DNA from: Geopsychrobacter electrodiphilus DSM 16401
Lineage (GTDB): Bacteria > Desulfobacterota > Desulfuromonadia > Desulfuromonadales > Geopsychrobacteraceae
Direction of reading: 5' to 3'
DNA length: 64,000 nt
Assembly: GCF_000384395.1 (NCBI RefSeq)
Contig: NZ_ARWE01000001.1
Coordinates: forward strand, 2,764,501 to 2,828,500
Shown: in pieces, positions 52,766 through 64,000 of the stretch
Layout: the number at the start of each line of letters is the position of its first letter
How positions within the stretch are numbered: the stretch's first letter is position 1
The notes under the pieces: generated by a model
What the model saw: only the letters and a program-made list of their open reading frames with translations
Databases searched by the model: none
What the model was told of the DNA's origin: nothing
Translations under genes and position numbers: made by a program

Positions 52766-55408
52766 ATGACAGGCTCAGAGATTCGCGCCCGCTTTCTCCA
52801 ATTTTTCGCCGACCGTGGTCACACTATGGTCCAATCCTCCTCACTGGTCCCTCACAACGACCCGACCCTGCTCTTCACCAACGCCGGGATGAACCAGTTT
52901 AAGGATTGTTTTCTCGGCGCCGAGAAGCGCGACTATCTGCGGGCCTGCTCTTCGCAAAAATGTGTGCGCGCCGGCGGCAAGCACAACGACCTGGAAAACG
53001 TCGGACGCACGGCCCGTCACCACACCTTTTTCGAAATGCTCGGGAATTTCTCCTTTGGCGATTATTTCAAAAAAGAAGCGATCGCCTACGCCTGGGACTT
53101 TCTTACCAAGGAACTGGGCCTGGATACCAGTCGGCTCTATGTTTCGGTCTATACGACTGACGATGAGGCAGCCGATATCTGGCATAAACAGGAAGGTGTT
53201 CCGCGTGAGCGGATCTTCCGCTTCGAGGAAGATAACTTCTGGTCGATGGGTGATACCGGCCCCTGCGGCCCCTGTTCGGAGATCTTCTATGACAACGGCT
53301 CCGAAATCGGTTGCGACAGCCCGAACTGTACCGTGGGCTGCGACTGCGATCGTTATATGGAAATCTGGAACAATGTCTTCATGCAGTTTGACCGTCAACC
53401 GAACGGCGAACTGATCCCCTTGCCGAAACCGGCCGTCGACACCGGCATGGGTCTGGAACGGATTACGACCGTCATGCAGGGCGTTCAGTCCAACTATGAC
53501 ACAGACCTGCTACGCACGATTATCAGCTACATTGAAAACCTTGCAGAAAAAACCTACGGCGACAATGAGGAGCATGATGTTTCAATGCGGGTCATAGCCG
53601 ACCACAGCCGGGCGACCGCCTTTTTGATCGCCGATGGCGTTCTCCCGTCTAACGAGGGGCGCGGATACGTGCTGCGGCGCATCATGCGGCGGGCCATGCG
53701 TCACGCCAGAATGCTCGGCTTCGAGGCCCCGGTCTTATACAAAACAGCGATCTTCGTTCTGGAATCTATGGCGCTGGCTTTTCCTGATGAAGCCAAACGC
53801 AGCAGCTTTGTCGCCAAAGTTGTCCAGAATGAAGAGGAACGCTTTATTCTGACCCTGGGGAACGGACTGCGCATTCTGCAGGACGAGATCGCCAAGCTGG
53901 AACAACTGCAGCAGAAGACTATCCCCGGGGAAACTGTCTTCAAGCTGTATGACACCTATGGCTTCCCGTTCGATCTGACTGCGGATATTGTCGAGAAAGA
54001 CGGCTACATACTCGATGAAGCCGGATTTGAAACCTGTATGGAGGAACAACGCAAAAAAGCCCGCGCCCACTGGAAAGGTTCAGGAGAAGAGGCCGTTGCC
54101 GGAGTTTACAAGGAACTCATCGAGCAAGGCATCCGCTCGGCCTTCAGTGGATATCAATCCCTTGAAGATCAGAGTGAAGTGCTGGTGTTGCTCCAAGAGG
54201 GACAACAGGTCGAAGAAGCTGTTTGTGGCGAAAAGGTTGAGGTCATTTGTTCAACCACCCCCTGCTACGGTGAATCAGGTGGCCAAGTCGGCGACACCGG
54301 CGCTATCTCAAGCGACGAAGCCAGCTTGCGCATTATCGAAACCCGTAAACCACTGCCGAATCTTCTTGTCCACAGCTGTGAAGTGTTGACCGGAGCTATC
54401 CACCACCGCGCCAGGGTCAAGATCACTGTCGACGCCGCACGTCGTCTGCAGATCGTGCGTAACCACACCGCGACCCATTTGCTGCAGGCAGCCTTACAAA
54501 AAATTCTGGGTGAGCATGTCAAACAGGCCGGCTCGCTGGTGACGCCGGAGCGCCTGCGTTTCGACTTCACCCATTTCTCTCCTGTCAGCCCACAGGAGCT
54601 GCAACAGATCGAAGAGCTGGTTAACAGCGAAATTCGCCGCAATAACACGGTCTCTACCCGGGAAATGGCGTCAGATGAAGCCATTGCGGCCGGAGCCATG
54701 GCTTTATTCGGCGAAAAATACGGAGATTTGGTTCGGGTTGTTGAGGTCGGCGACTTCTCAATGGAACTTTGCGGTGGCACTCACGCCAAAGCTGCTGGAG
54801 ATATTGGACTGTTCCGGATTCTGAGTGAAGGCGGAATCGCGGCCGGTGTGCGACGCATCGAAGCAGTTACCGGGGACACCGCCCTGGCGCAAGTCCATGA
54901 GCAACAACAGATGCTCAGCCAGATTGGAAACATACTTAAGACCGATCAGGCCAATTTGGAACAACGGTTGCACAAACTTCTTGAACACCAGCGTCAACTC
55001 GAAAAAGATCTGGAGCAACTCCAGTCACAGGTCAACGCCAACCTCGGTGGCGATCTGCTCTCCCAGGTCCAGATAATCGAGGGGATCAAACTTCTGGCCG
55101 TGCGGATTGACGGCTGCGATGGCAAACAGCTGCGAGAACTGTCGGATCAATTGCGCGATAAATTGCAATCCGGGGTTCTGGTGCTGACCGGAAACTTCGA
55201 AGAGAGCGTTCCACTGCTGGTTGCCGTCACCAAAGATTTGACCGATCGCGTCTCAGCTGGAAACCTGATCAAACCTCTGGCCGCGTTGGTCGGCGGCCGC
55301 GGTGGTGGTCGTCCCGACCTGGCGCAGGCCGGCGGCAAGGATGCCGGACAGATCGACAATCTGCTGGCTGCAGCACCAATGCGGCTTAAAGACATTTTAC
55401 AGGGCTGA
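52766..55408 (+). CDS. alaS: Alanyl-tRNA synthetase
   Basis: An 880-residue class II synthetase charging tRNA(Ala). The catalytic core begins [17 protein letters not shown] with motif segments [18 protein letters not shown] and [15 protein letters not shown]. The editing domain carries [11 protein letters not shown] and [11 protein letters not shown] (zinc-binding), which clears Ser/Gly mischarging. A coiled coil and a glycine-rich C-Ala domain ([15 protein letters not shown]) end the protein. I see no T-box in its leader, only a small hairpin. Confidence 0.98.
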   Translation: MTGSEIRARFLQFFADRGHTMVQSSSLVPHNDPTLLFTNAGMNQFKDCFLGAEKRDYLRACSSQKCVRAGGKHNDLENVGRTARHHTFFEMLGNFSFGDYFKKEAIAYAWDFLTKELGLDTSRLYVSVYTTDDEAADIWHKQEGVPRERIFRFEEDNFWSMGDTGPCGPCSEIFYDNGSEIGCDSPNCTVGCDCDRYMEIWNNVFMQFDRQPNGELIPLPKPAVDTGMGLERITTVMQGVQSNYDTDLLRTIISYIENLAEKTYGDNEEHDVSMRVIADHSRATAFLIADGVLPSNEGRGYVLRRIMRRAMRHARMLGFEAPVLYKTAIFVLESMALAFPDEAKRSSFVAKVVQNEEERFILTLGNGLRILQDEIAKLEQLQQKTIPGETVFKLYDTYGFPFDLTADIVEKDGYILDEAGFETCMEEQRKKARAHWKGSGEEAVAGVYKELIEQGIRSAFSGYQSLEDQSEVLVLLQEGQQVEEAVCGEKVEVICSTTPCYGESGGQVGDTGAISSDEASLRIIETRKPLPNLLVHSCEVLTGAIHHRARVKITVDAARRLQIVRNHTATHLLQAALQKILGEHVKQAGSLVTPERLRFDFTHFSPVSPQELQQIEELVNSEIRRNNTVSTREMASDEAIAAGAMALFGEKYGDLVRVVEVGDFSMELCGGTHAKAAGDIGLFRILSEGGIAAGVRRIEAVTGDTALAQVHEQQQMLSQIGNILKTDQANLEQRLHKLLEHQRQLEKDLEQLQSQVNANLGGDLLSQVQIIEGIKLLAVRIDGCDGKQLRELSDQLRDKLQSGVLVLTGNFEESVPLLVAVTKDLTDRVSAGNLIKPLAALVGGRGGGRPDLAQAGGKDAGQIDNLLAAAPMRLKDILQG

Positions 55409-55431
55409 TTCACAGGCCTATGGAGAGACTG

Positions 55432-56562
55432 ATGGAACTGTCTCATCGACCACAACCTGAAATGACCCTGGAGCAGGAAGGAAAAAGCCTGCTGATCGTC
55501 GATGATGAACCGATCATCCGCGATCTCTGTGCGCGTGCGCTCAAGGGATTCAAAATTTTTCAGGCGAATGATGGTCAGGAGGCGGTCGAGCTGTTGAAAC
55601 AACAGGAGATCGACGTCATCCTCAGCGATGTCATGATGCCGAATCTCAACGGTCTCGACCTGCTGCGTCGGATCAAAGAAGAAACCCCCAATCAAATTGT
55701 CATCCTGATGACCGGCTACACCGAAAAAGAGGTCATCCTTCAAGCGTTAAAAGCGGGTGCCGATGATTTCATCAGTAAACCACTCAATCTTCTCCACCTG
55801 CGCACCACCATCGATAAAACCTTCGAAAAACAGACACTTAAACGACAAATTTCGAATCTCCGACAGGCGGACAAGCTCAAAAGTGAATTTCTGGGGCTGA
55901 TCTCGCACAAGCTGAAAACCCCGGCAACCGCGATTTCCCTTTTTATTCAAAATATCGCCAACGGCGTCATGGACTACGAAGATCCGAACTTCAGAACAGT
56001 GCTCGGCCTGGTCCAGGCCGAAACCCTGCACATGGAACACCTGATTCAGGATCTGCTTTACTTCAGTCAATTTATTCTTGACGATCATCCCACCAAGCTG
56101 CAACCCCTCGAACTCGGGAAAATTGCCCGTCAGCTCTGCACTGATCTTGCGCCGCTGGCGGAGGCCAAACAACAAAATCTGGAAGTCAGGATTCAAGTGC
56201 CTTTTGCGCCAACCCCCTTGAGACTGGATCGTGAACGAATCTCGTTTGCCCTGCGCGCGCTCCTCGATAACGCCATCAAATTTACCCCGGCCGGGGGATC
56301 AATCCTGGTTGAGGGACAGCTTAATGGTGAAGATGCAACCCTGATCATCCGCGATACCGGGACTGGTATCTCAAAACCTGAGCTGGCCAAGGTTTTCTCA
56401 AAGTTCTATCAGGTTGATCCCGCCAACAGCGGCCAGGTGCGCGGTTTCGGCCTCGGTCTCTTTTATGCCCGCAAATTTATCCGCTCCATGGGTGGCGAAC
56501 TCAGCCTGGAAAGCCGTCCGAGTCTGGGTACGGTTGCGACGATCAAGCTCCCCCTCAACTGA
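55432..56562 (+). CDS. Receiver-domain histidine kinase
   Basis: About 376 residues. An N-terminal receiver (about 18-125) has LLIVDDEP, phosphoacceptor Asp about 66 in LSDVMMP and Lys about 116 in ISKPL. A kinase core follows with H-box FLGLISHKLKTPATA (His about 159), DNAIKFTPAGGS, RDTGTGI and GFGLGLFYARK. The residue after the histidine is Lys where Glu is usual (HELRTP), which may affect autokinase or phosphatase activity. I prefer ATG 55432 (GGAGAG upstream) to 55420. It follows alaS closely. Confidence 0.9.
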   Translation: MELSHRPQPEMTLEQEGKSLLIVDDEPIIRDLCARALKGFKIFQANDGQEAVELLKQQEIDVILSDVMMPNLNGLDLLRRIKEETPNQIVILMTGYTEKEVILQALKAGADDFISKPLNLLHLRTTIDKTFEKQTLKRQISNLRQADKLKSEFLGLISHKLKTPATAISLFIQNIANGVMDYEDPNFRTVLGLVQAETLHMEHLIQDLLYFSQFILDDHPTKLQPLELGKIARQLCTDLAPLAEAKQQNLEVRIQVPFAPTPLRLDRERISFALRALLDNAIKFTPAGGSILVEGQLNGEDATLIIRDTGTGISKPELAKVFSKFYQVDPANSGQVRGFGLGLFYARKFIRSMGGELSLESRPSLGTVATIKLPLN

Positions 56563-56672
56563 TCCTCCCCTGCATTGAAATCCCGTAAAACCTTTTTTTT
56601 CGGCCATCTTTTGTGCTATATGTCATCTTTTACTCTGACTGAGGTATGCCCTCGATAAGGAGTCAGCGCCAA

Positions 56673-57203
56673 ATGTTTAAAGGAACGACAATCTGTTGCG
56701 TCAGACGTGAAAACCGGGTGGCGCTCGGCGGAGACGGCCAGGTCACCCTCGGCAACACCGTCATGAAACATAGCGCGCGAAAAATTCGCCGTCTTTATCA
56801 GGACAAGGTACTCGCAGGCTTTGCCGGCAGCACCGCCGATGCGTTCACCCTGTTCGAGAAATTTGAAGCGAAATTGCATGAACACCGCGGCAATCTGCCT
56901 CGTGCCGCCGTCAGTCTGGCCAAGGACTGGCGGACAGACAAGTTTCTGCGCAAGCTCGAGGCACTGTTGATCGTCGCCGACCAGCAGAACACCCTGGTCA
57001 TTTCAGGCGCTGGTGATGTTATTGAACCGGATGACGGGGTCGCGGCCATCGGCTCGGGCGGAAGTTATGCCCTGGCTGCAGCGCGCGCGCTCCTCGCCGA
57101 TACAGACCTAGAACCGGGGGTCATCATTGACAAGGCCTTGCATATCGCGGCTGACATCTGTATCTACACCAACGACCACATCGCCGTTGAGGAATTATCG
57201 TGA
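56673..57203 (+). CDS. hslV: ATP-dependent protease subunit HslV (ClpQ)
   Basis: A 176-residue proteasome-like threonine peptidase that works with HslU. The N-terminus [20 protein letters not shown] shows the TTI where processing would expose the catalytic threonine; several residues precede it, more than in E. coli. [20 protein letters not shown] and [20 protein letters not shown] are family motifs. ATG 56673 follows AAGGAG; the frame opens upstream to 56646. It overlaps hslU by four bases. Confidence 0.97.
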   Translation: MFKGTTICCVRRENRVALGGDGQVTLGNTVMKHSARKIRRLYQDKVLAGFAGSTADAFTLFEKFEAKLHEHRGNLPRAAVSLAKDWRTDKFLRKLEALLIVADQQNTLVISGAGDVIEPDDGVAAIGSGGSYALAAARALLADTDLEPGVIIDKALHIAADICIYTNDHIAVEELS

Positions 57204-58528
57204 CCAACTTTACCCCACGTGAAATCGTCTCGGAACTCGACCGCTATATCGTCGGCCAGCAGAATGCCAAGCGCGCCGTCGCCATCGCTTTGCGTAACCG
57301 CTGGCGCCGCCAACAGGTCCCGGCAGAGCTGCGTGATGAAATCGCACCGAAAAACATCATCATGATCGGACCGACCGGGGTCGGTAAGACCGAAATTGCC
57401 CGGCGGCTGGCCAAGCTCGCCCAGGCCCCCTTCATCAAAGTGGAAGCGAGCAAGTTTACCGAGGTCGGCTACGTTGGCCGCGATGTCGAAAGTATGGTGC
57501 GCGACCTGTTTGAACTCGCGATCATCATGGTCCGCGAAGAGGAGGCCAAAACCCTGCGGATTAAGGCCGAAGATCTGGCCGAAGAACGCCTGCTCGATCT
57601 GCTCCTGCCCGGCGAGCCGGATCAATCTCCAGACAAGCAGGAGCAGCTGCAGAAAACGCGCGACAAATTACGCAAGCTCCTGCGTCTCGGTGAACTTGAT
57701 GAACGCTTCGTCGAACTCCAGACCGAAACGACACAGATGCCGCAGCTGAATATTCTGGCGCCACAGGGTGGCGAGGATATGGGGATCAATTTCCAGGAGA
57801 TGTTCGGCAATCTCTTCCCCAAAAAGAAGAGCAGCAAACGTCTGCAGGTGAAAGATGCACGTGAACAGCTAGTCGAGAGCGAAGCGGAAAAGCTGGTCGA
57901 CATGGAGAAGGTCCTGTGTCTGGCCCGCGAACGCACCGAACAGAGCGGTATCATCTTTATCGATGAGATTGACAAGGTCGCCAGCCGCGAAGGTTCGCAC
58001 GGCCCTGAAATTTCACGCGAAGGGGTCCAGCGCGACATCCTGCCGATTGTAGAGGGAAGTACGGTCAACACCAAACACGGCCCGATCAAGACCGACCATA
58101 TTCTGTTCATCGCCGCAGGTGCCTTTCATGTCAGCAAGCCGAGCGATCTGATACCTGAGCTGCAGGGTCGCTTTCCGATTCGCGTCGAGCTCGACAGCCT
58201 TGGCGAAGAAGACTTTATCCGGATCCTGACCGAACCCAAAAATGCCCTGGTGCGGCAATACTCCGAGCTGATGAAGACCGAAGGAATTGAGCTTAACTTT
58301 ACATCTGAGTCGATCAGGCAAATTGCCATCACGGCGCGCATGGTCAATGATTCCACCGAAAATATCGGAGCTCGGCGTCTGCATACGATCATGGAAAAGC
58401 TGCTCGAAACCTTAAGTTTCGATGCCCCCGAGATGAAGAATCAGAAGATTGAAATCAGCGCCGAAAACGTCAAGGATAAATTGGCCGACATCGCTCAGGA
58501 TGAAGATCTTTCGCGATTTATCCTTTAA
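57200..58528 (+). CDS. hslU: ATP-dependent protease ATPase subunit HslU (ClpY)
   Basis: A 442-residue AAA+ unfoldase that feeds HslV. The N-terminus is [20 protein letters not shown]. Walker A is GPTGVGKTE, the pore loop region is [14 protein letters not shown], and Walker B/sensor is [11 protein letters not shown]. The I domain lies between about residues 110 and 230. The C-terminus DEDLSRFIL is the family tail that docks in HslV. It is encoded as an operon with hslV. Confidence 0.98.
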   Translation: MTNFTPREIVSELDRYIVGQQNAKRAVAIALRNRWRRQQVPAELRDEIAPKNIIMIGPTGVGKTEIARRLAKLAQAPFIKVEASKFTEVGYVGRDVESMVRDLFELAIIMVREEEAKTLRIKAEDLAEERLLDLLLPGEPDQSPDKQEQLQKTRDKLRKLLRLGELDERFVELQTETTQMPQLNILAPQGGEDMGINFQEMFGNLFPKKKSSKRLQVKDAREQLVESEAEKLVDMEKVLCLARERTEQSGIIFIDEIDKVASREGSHGPEISREGVQRDILPIVEGSTVNTKHGPIKTDHILFIAAGAFHVSKPSDLIPELQGRFPIRVELDSLGEEDFIRILTEPKNALVRQYSELMKTEGIELNFTSESIRQIAITARMVNDSTENIGARRLHTIMEKLLETLSFDAPEMKNQKIEISAENVKDKLADIAQDEDLSRFIL

Positions 58529-58562
58529 AAAGACTGTTTACTAGTTCAGATAAAAGGTTTAA

Positions 58563-60705
<2,143 letters not shown>

Positions 60706-60709
<4 letters not shown>

Positions 60710-61629
60710 AAAAGGACTTTCTCTGTCTATCAGACTGGACGCGGGAAGAACTGGAAGCGATCTTTGAGCTCTGCCATGACTTAAAAGCCAAAACCAAGTC
60801 GTACGAGCCGCACCGCCTGCTCGAGGGACAGACCCTGGCGATGATCTTCGAGAAGAGCTCGACCCGCACTCGGATCAGCTTTGAGGTCGGCATGTCTCAA
60901 CTCGGCGGACATGCGCTCTTCCTTCATTCAGACACCACCCAGATGGGGCGCGGCGAACCAATCAAAGATACCGCGCGGATCATGTCGGGTTACTGTGACG
61001 GCATCATGATCCGCACCTTTTCCCAGGCGGCAATCGAGGAACTGGCCAAATATTCATGGATTCCGGTCATTAATGGCTTGACTGACATGTACCACCCTTG
61101 CCAGATCATGGCCGACCTGTTCACGGTCATTGAACACAAAGAGCATTACCGTGAGCTGAAATACTGCTGGATCGGCGATGGCAACAACATGGCCAACAGC
61201 TGGATCAATGCGGCCAGTGTCTTCGGCTTTGAACTGCGAGTTGCCACCCCCAAGGGCTATGAGCCGGATACGATGGTGGTCGCCCGGGCTAAAAAAGCCG
61301 GCGCCAAGATCCTCTATACCAACGATCCGGTTGAGGCTGCTCGCGGTGCGGATGTTCTGAACACCGACGTCTGGGCCAGCATGGGGCAGGAGAGTGAGCA
61401 GCAGGAGCGAGCAAAGGCCTTCACCGGCTACCAGATCAACGACGAACTGCTCGCCCTCGCGGACAGCGACTGCGTGGTCATGCACTGCCTACCGGCCCAT
61501 CGCGGTGAAGAGATCACCGACAGCGTCATCGAAGGGAAACACTCGATCATTTTTCAAGAGGCCGAGAACCGGCTGCATGTACAGAAAGCGATTATGGCAA
61601 CCCTGATGGAGTTCAAGGCGTGCAACTGA
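60706..61629 (+). CDS. argF: Ornithine carbamoyltransferase
   Basis: A 307-residue enzyme making citrulline from ornithine and carbamoyl phosphate. The carbamoyl phosphate loop is SSTRTRISFEVGMSQLGG, with DMYHPCQIMADL in the middle and MHCLPAHRGEEI at the C-terminal ornithine site. It is downstream of argBD (ATG overlaps the argD stop) and overlaps the zinc-ribbon RDD gene by 10 bases. Confidence 0.97.
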
Positions 61630-62321
61630 CCTGCCCCCATTGTCAGCACAGTAAAGAGGTTGCGGCTGAAAAATTGCCGAGCGAACCGACACGCGTGACC
61701 TGCCCACAGTGCCACGGGAGTTTCTCTCTGCCGCAACCAGATACCGCGCCAGCAGGACCAATGATCAGCTGCCCGGCGTGCCACCTTGAGCAACCCGCGG
61801 CGTCAGTCTGCACCTCCTGTGGTCTGACCTTCGCCAAATATCGCCCCCCGCACAAGGAAAACACCGTTTCAACCACGGCGACGACAGAGACCACCAGCCC
61901 CGAGAGCCTTCCCAAAGCCGGCTTCTGGGTGCGGCTCGTCGCCCTGTTGATCGATTATTTTCTGGTTTTTGTGATGCAATTCATCTTTGGCGTGCTGCTG
62001 GCCTTCATTGTCGGCCACGATTTCGCTATGCACGGGGCAATCTTGACGCTGATCCAGCTCTTTTCGCTCGTTCTCAGCCTTTTCTACTGGATCTTCTTTA
62101 CCGGTTATTGTGGACAGACCCCGGGAAAGATGCTCTTGAGAATCAAGGTGATTGTCACCGACGGCAGTTCTCTGGGTTACGGTAAAGCCTTCTACCGTGA
62201 GGTCATCGGTAAATTCATTTCGGGGATCATCCTCGGCATCGGCTATCTGATGGCCGCCTTCGATGGTCAGAAACAGAGCCTGCATGACCGCATGGCCAAA
62301 ACATACGTGATTAAACTTTAA
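61620..62321 (+). CDS. Zinc-ribbon / RDD family membrane protein
   Basis: A 233-residue protein. The N-terminal half has repeated CxxC pairs (CPHC, CPQC, CPAC, CTSC; residues about 5-70) like zinc-ribbon domains. After a Thr-rich linker, the C-terminal RDD domain (about 98-233) has three hydrophobic segments, FWVRLVALLIDYFLVF, GYCGQTPGKMLLRIKV and a final LHDRMAKTYVIKL. RDD proteins may transport or anchor, but the function is unknown. The start is GTG at 61620. It sits inside the arg operon between argF and argG with no obvious reason. Confidence 0.85.
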   Translation: MQLTCPHCQHSKEVAAEKLPSEPTRVTCPQCHGSFSLPQPDTAPAGPMISCPACHLEQPAASVCTSCGLTFAKYRPPHKENTVSTTATTETTSPESLPKAGFWVRLVALLIDYFLVFVMQFIFGVLLAFIVGHDFAMHGAILTLIQLFSLVLSLFYWIFFTGYCGQTPGKMLLRIKVIVTDGSSLGYGKAFYREVIGKFISGIILGIGYLMAAFDGQKQSLHDRMAKTYVIKL

Positions 62322-62364
62322 AAACGCGCAACAAACGCAGCTTCTATTTCAGGAGAACTAACCG

Positions 62365-63588
62365 ATGAGTAAAAAAGGACAAGTCAAAAAAGCAGTACTC
62401 GCCTATTCCGGTGGACTCGACACCTCGATCATTCTCAAGTGGCTGATCGAAGAATACGGCTGCGAAGTCGTCGCCTACTCCGCCGACCTCGGTCAAGGCG
62501 AAGAACTCGATGGCATCCCGGCTAAAGCCAAAAATACGGGCGCCAGCAGCTGTCACATCATGGATCTTAAAGAAGAGTTCGCGCGCGACTTCGTCTTTCC
62601 GATGTTCCGCGCCAACGCCATCTACGAGGGACGCTACTTCCTCGGCACCAGTATCGCGCGGCCGTTGATCGCCAAGGCACAGATGGAGATCGCCAAACAG
62701 GAAGGCGCCGATGCCGTTTCCCACGGCGCGACGGGCAAAGGGAATGATCAGGTCCGTTTTGAAATTTCCTACTACCACTTCGACCCGTCGGTCAAGGTCA
62801 TCGCTCCCTGGCGCGAATGGGACATGAACAGCCGCACCGCACTCGAGGCCTACGCCAAAAAACACGGCATCCCGGTCCCGACCAGCAAGAAGTTCCCCTG
62901 GAGCAGTGACCGCAACCTGCTGCACATCTCCTTCGAAGGGGATGTCCTGGAGAACCCTTGGACAGAAGCCCCCGAGGAGATGTATGTCCTGACGACCAAA
63001 CCGGAGAATGCTCCGGATCAAGCCGAATTTGTCGAGATTGAATTCGAAAAAGGGGATGCAGTAGCGATCAACGGCGTGCGCCTCTCACCGGCCAAACTGC
63101 TGGCCAAACTGAATGAACTCGGCGGCAAGCACGGCATCGGCCGCGTCGACCTGCTGGAAAACCGCTTCGTCGGCATGAAAAGCCGCGGCGTCTATGAAAC
63201 CCCCGGCGGCACAATTCTCGAAGAGGCCCATCGCGGCGTCGAATCGATCTGCATGGACCGTGAAGTTATGAACCTGCGCGACTCGCTGGTCGCGCGCTAC
63301 GCTGCAATGATCTACAACGGCTTCTGGTTTGCCCCGGAAAGGCTGGTTCTGCAGGCCCTGATTGACGCCTCGCAGCAGACCGTCAACGGCATGGCTCGCG
63401 TCAAGCTCTACAAGGGGCACTGCCGCCTAGTCGGGCGCGACTCGGCAAACGACAGCCTGTTCAACGTCGACTTCGCGACCTTCGAGGCTGACGAGGTTTA
63501 TAACCAGGCCGATGCCGAAGGCTTCATCAAGCTCAACGCTCTGCGTCTGCGTATTGCTGCAATCCAACGTCAAACCAAAGGCAAATAA
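62365..63588 (+). CDS. argG: Argininosuccinate synthase
   Basis: A 407-residue ATP-pyrophosphatase-fold enzyme joining citrulline and aspartate. The PP loop is AYSGGLDTS near the N-terminus, with [13 protein letters not shown] and the C-terminal [14 protein letters not shown] as further marks. ATG follows AGGAG. It is the last visible arg gene; argH is not seen within the window, and a Nudix gene comes next. Confidence 0.98.
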   Translation: MSKKGQVKKAVLAYSGGLDTSIILKWLIEEYGCEVVAYSADLGQGEELDGIPAKAKNTGASSCHIMDLKEEFARDFVFPMFRANAIYEGRYFLGTSIARPLIAKAQMEIAKQEGADAVSHGATGKGNDQVRFEISYYHFDPSVKVIAPWREWDMNSRTALEAYAKKHGIPVPTSKKFPWSSDRNLLHISFEGDVLENPWTEAPEEMYVLTTKPENAPDQAEFVEIEFEKGDAVAINGVRLSPAKLLAKLNELGGKHGIGRVDLLENRFVGMKSRGVYETPGGTILEEAHRGVESICMDREVMNLRDSLVARYAAMIYNGFWFAPERLVLQALIDASQQTVNGMARVKLYKGHCRLVGRDSANDSLFNVDFATFEADEVYNQADAEGFIKLNALRLRIAAIQRQTKGK

Positions 63589-63657
63589 CGAGAAACACGC
63601 GTAGCGAAGTGGGACAAACAAAAAATCCCGTTTCGCGCCGCGCGACTCGTTAAAAAT

Positions 63658-64000
63658 ATGGATTTCACCAAACAGACCATCAAAACCTCGGTCGTCGCTT
63701 GCATCATTGACGACCGACAGCGCGTGCTGTTGACCCGACGCTGCATCGAGCCCTTTTGCAGTCAATGGGTCATGCCCGGTGGCAAGATCGACCACGGGGA
63801 GGCAATCCTCGCCGCCTTGCACCGCGAAGTCCGCGAGGAGGTCGGTCTGGAGATCCGGGCCGAAGGATTGATCGACGTCTACGAACACCTTGGTGTCGGC
63901 TCACGTCAGGATCATTACGTGATCCTCTACTATCGCTGTACGCCGCTGAGCTTTGCGCTGAAACCCAATGGCGATGAGTGCACCGAAGCCCTCTGGGCAT
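63658..64000 (+). CDS. Nudix hydrolase (N-terminal part)
   Basis: About 114 residues are visible, cut by the window edge. The Nudix box G-x5-E-x7-REVxEExG is GGKIDHGEAILAALHREVRE followed by EVGLEI (about residues 42-65). It hydrolyses a nucleoside diphosphate linked to another group; the substrate is unknown. ATG at 63658 has no strong ribosome site. It may be in the arg transcript or separate. Confidence 0.88.
   Translation, partial: MDFTKQTIKTSVVACIIDDRQRVLLTRRCIEPFCSQWVMPGGKIDHGEAILAALHREVREEVGLEIRAEGLIDVYEHLGVGSRQDHYVILYYRCTPLSFALKPNGDECTEALWA

Overview
The window looks like a chromosomal segment of a Gram-negative, moderately GC-rich bacterium of the Desulfuromonadales/Geobacter type. 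This is inferred from gene order and not from any search: recA-pilT-recX-alaS followed by a response-regulator kinase and argB-argD-argF-argG; a long leftward rho-rpmE-thyX-prfA-prmC-murA-his block; SAM-I riboswitches on methionine genes; and several sensor kinases and a chemoreceptor. I see no phage, insertion sequence, CRISPR array, tRNA or rRNA.

Layout. 1-3488 (leftward): a polar amino acid ABC uptake system (binding protein, two permeases, ATPase) followed by the start of a saccharopine-dehydrogenase-like gene. 3489-4719: a 1.2 kb stretch with no convincing gene. 4720-6264 (rightward): an M48 lipoprotein metalloprotease with a TPR-like tail. 6314-21717 (leftward): gluQRS, a lipoprotein, a hybrid kinase, rho, rpmE, thyX, prfA, prmC, murA, hisG, hisD, hisB, hisH, hisA, hisF, hisIE, with unusual repeats in three of the his spacers. 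21803-30484: an Rrf2 regulator with a palindrome beside its promoter, amt, cysK, a SAM-I-controlled Met/Cys PLP enzyme, a chemoreceptor, and a SAM-I-controlled metX. 30506-34491: a small Cys-motif protein and four membrane proteins (ClC, DUF502, MgtC, DUF2179). 34498-37451 (leftward): MFS transporter, GNAT, M20 peptidase. 37452-37979: a decayed-looking stretch. 37980-42173: class IV aminotransferase, a PLP histidine decarboxylase-like enzyme divergent from an Lrp regulator, three small genes or cold-shock genes, darP.

42307-48167 groups a nicotinamidase-like hydrolase, pncB, an HD protein, larB, larC and cinA. Because LarB acts on nicotinic acid adenine dinucleotide, this reads as a nicotinate-supply plus nickel-pincer-cofactor neighbourhood. 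48206-64000 (rightward): a GAF sensor kinase, recA, pilT, recX, alaS, a REC-kinase, hslVU, argBDF, a zinc-ribbon/RDD membrane protein, argG and a truncated Nudix gene.

Most of the window is housekeeping. The observations most worth following are the nicotinate/pincer-cofactor grouping, the shared degenerate heptamer repeats in two his spacers, the paired SAM riboswitches flanking a chemoreceptor, the divergent histidine decarboxylase/Lrp pair, and several short genes easily missed by gene callers.
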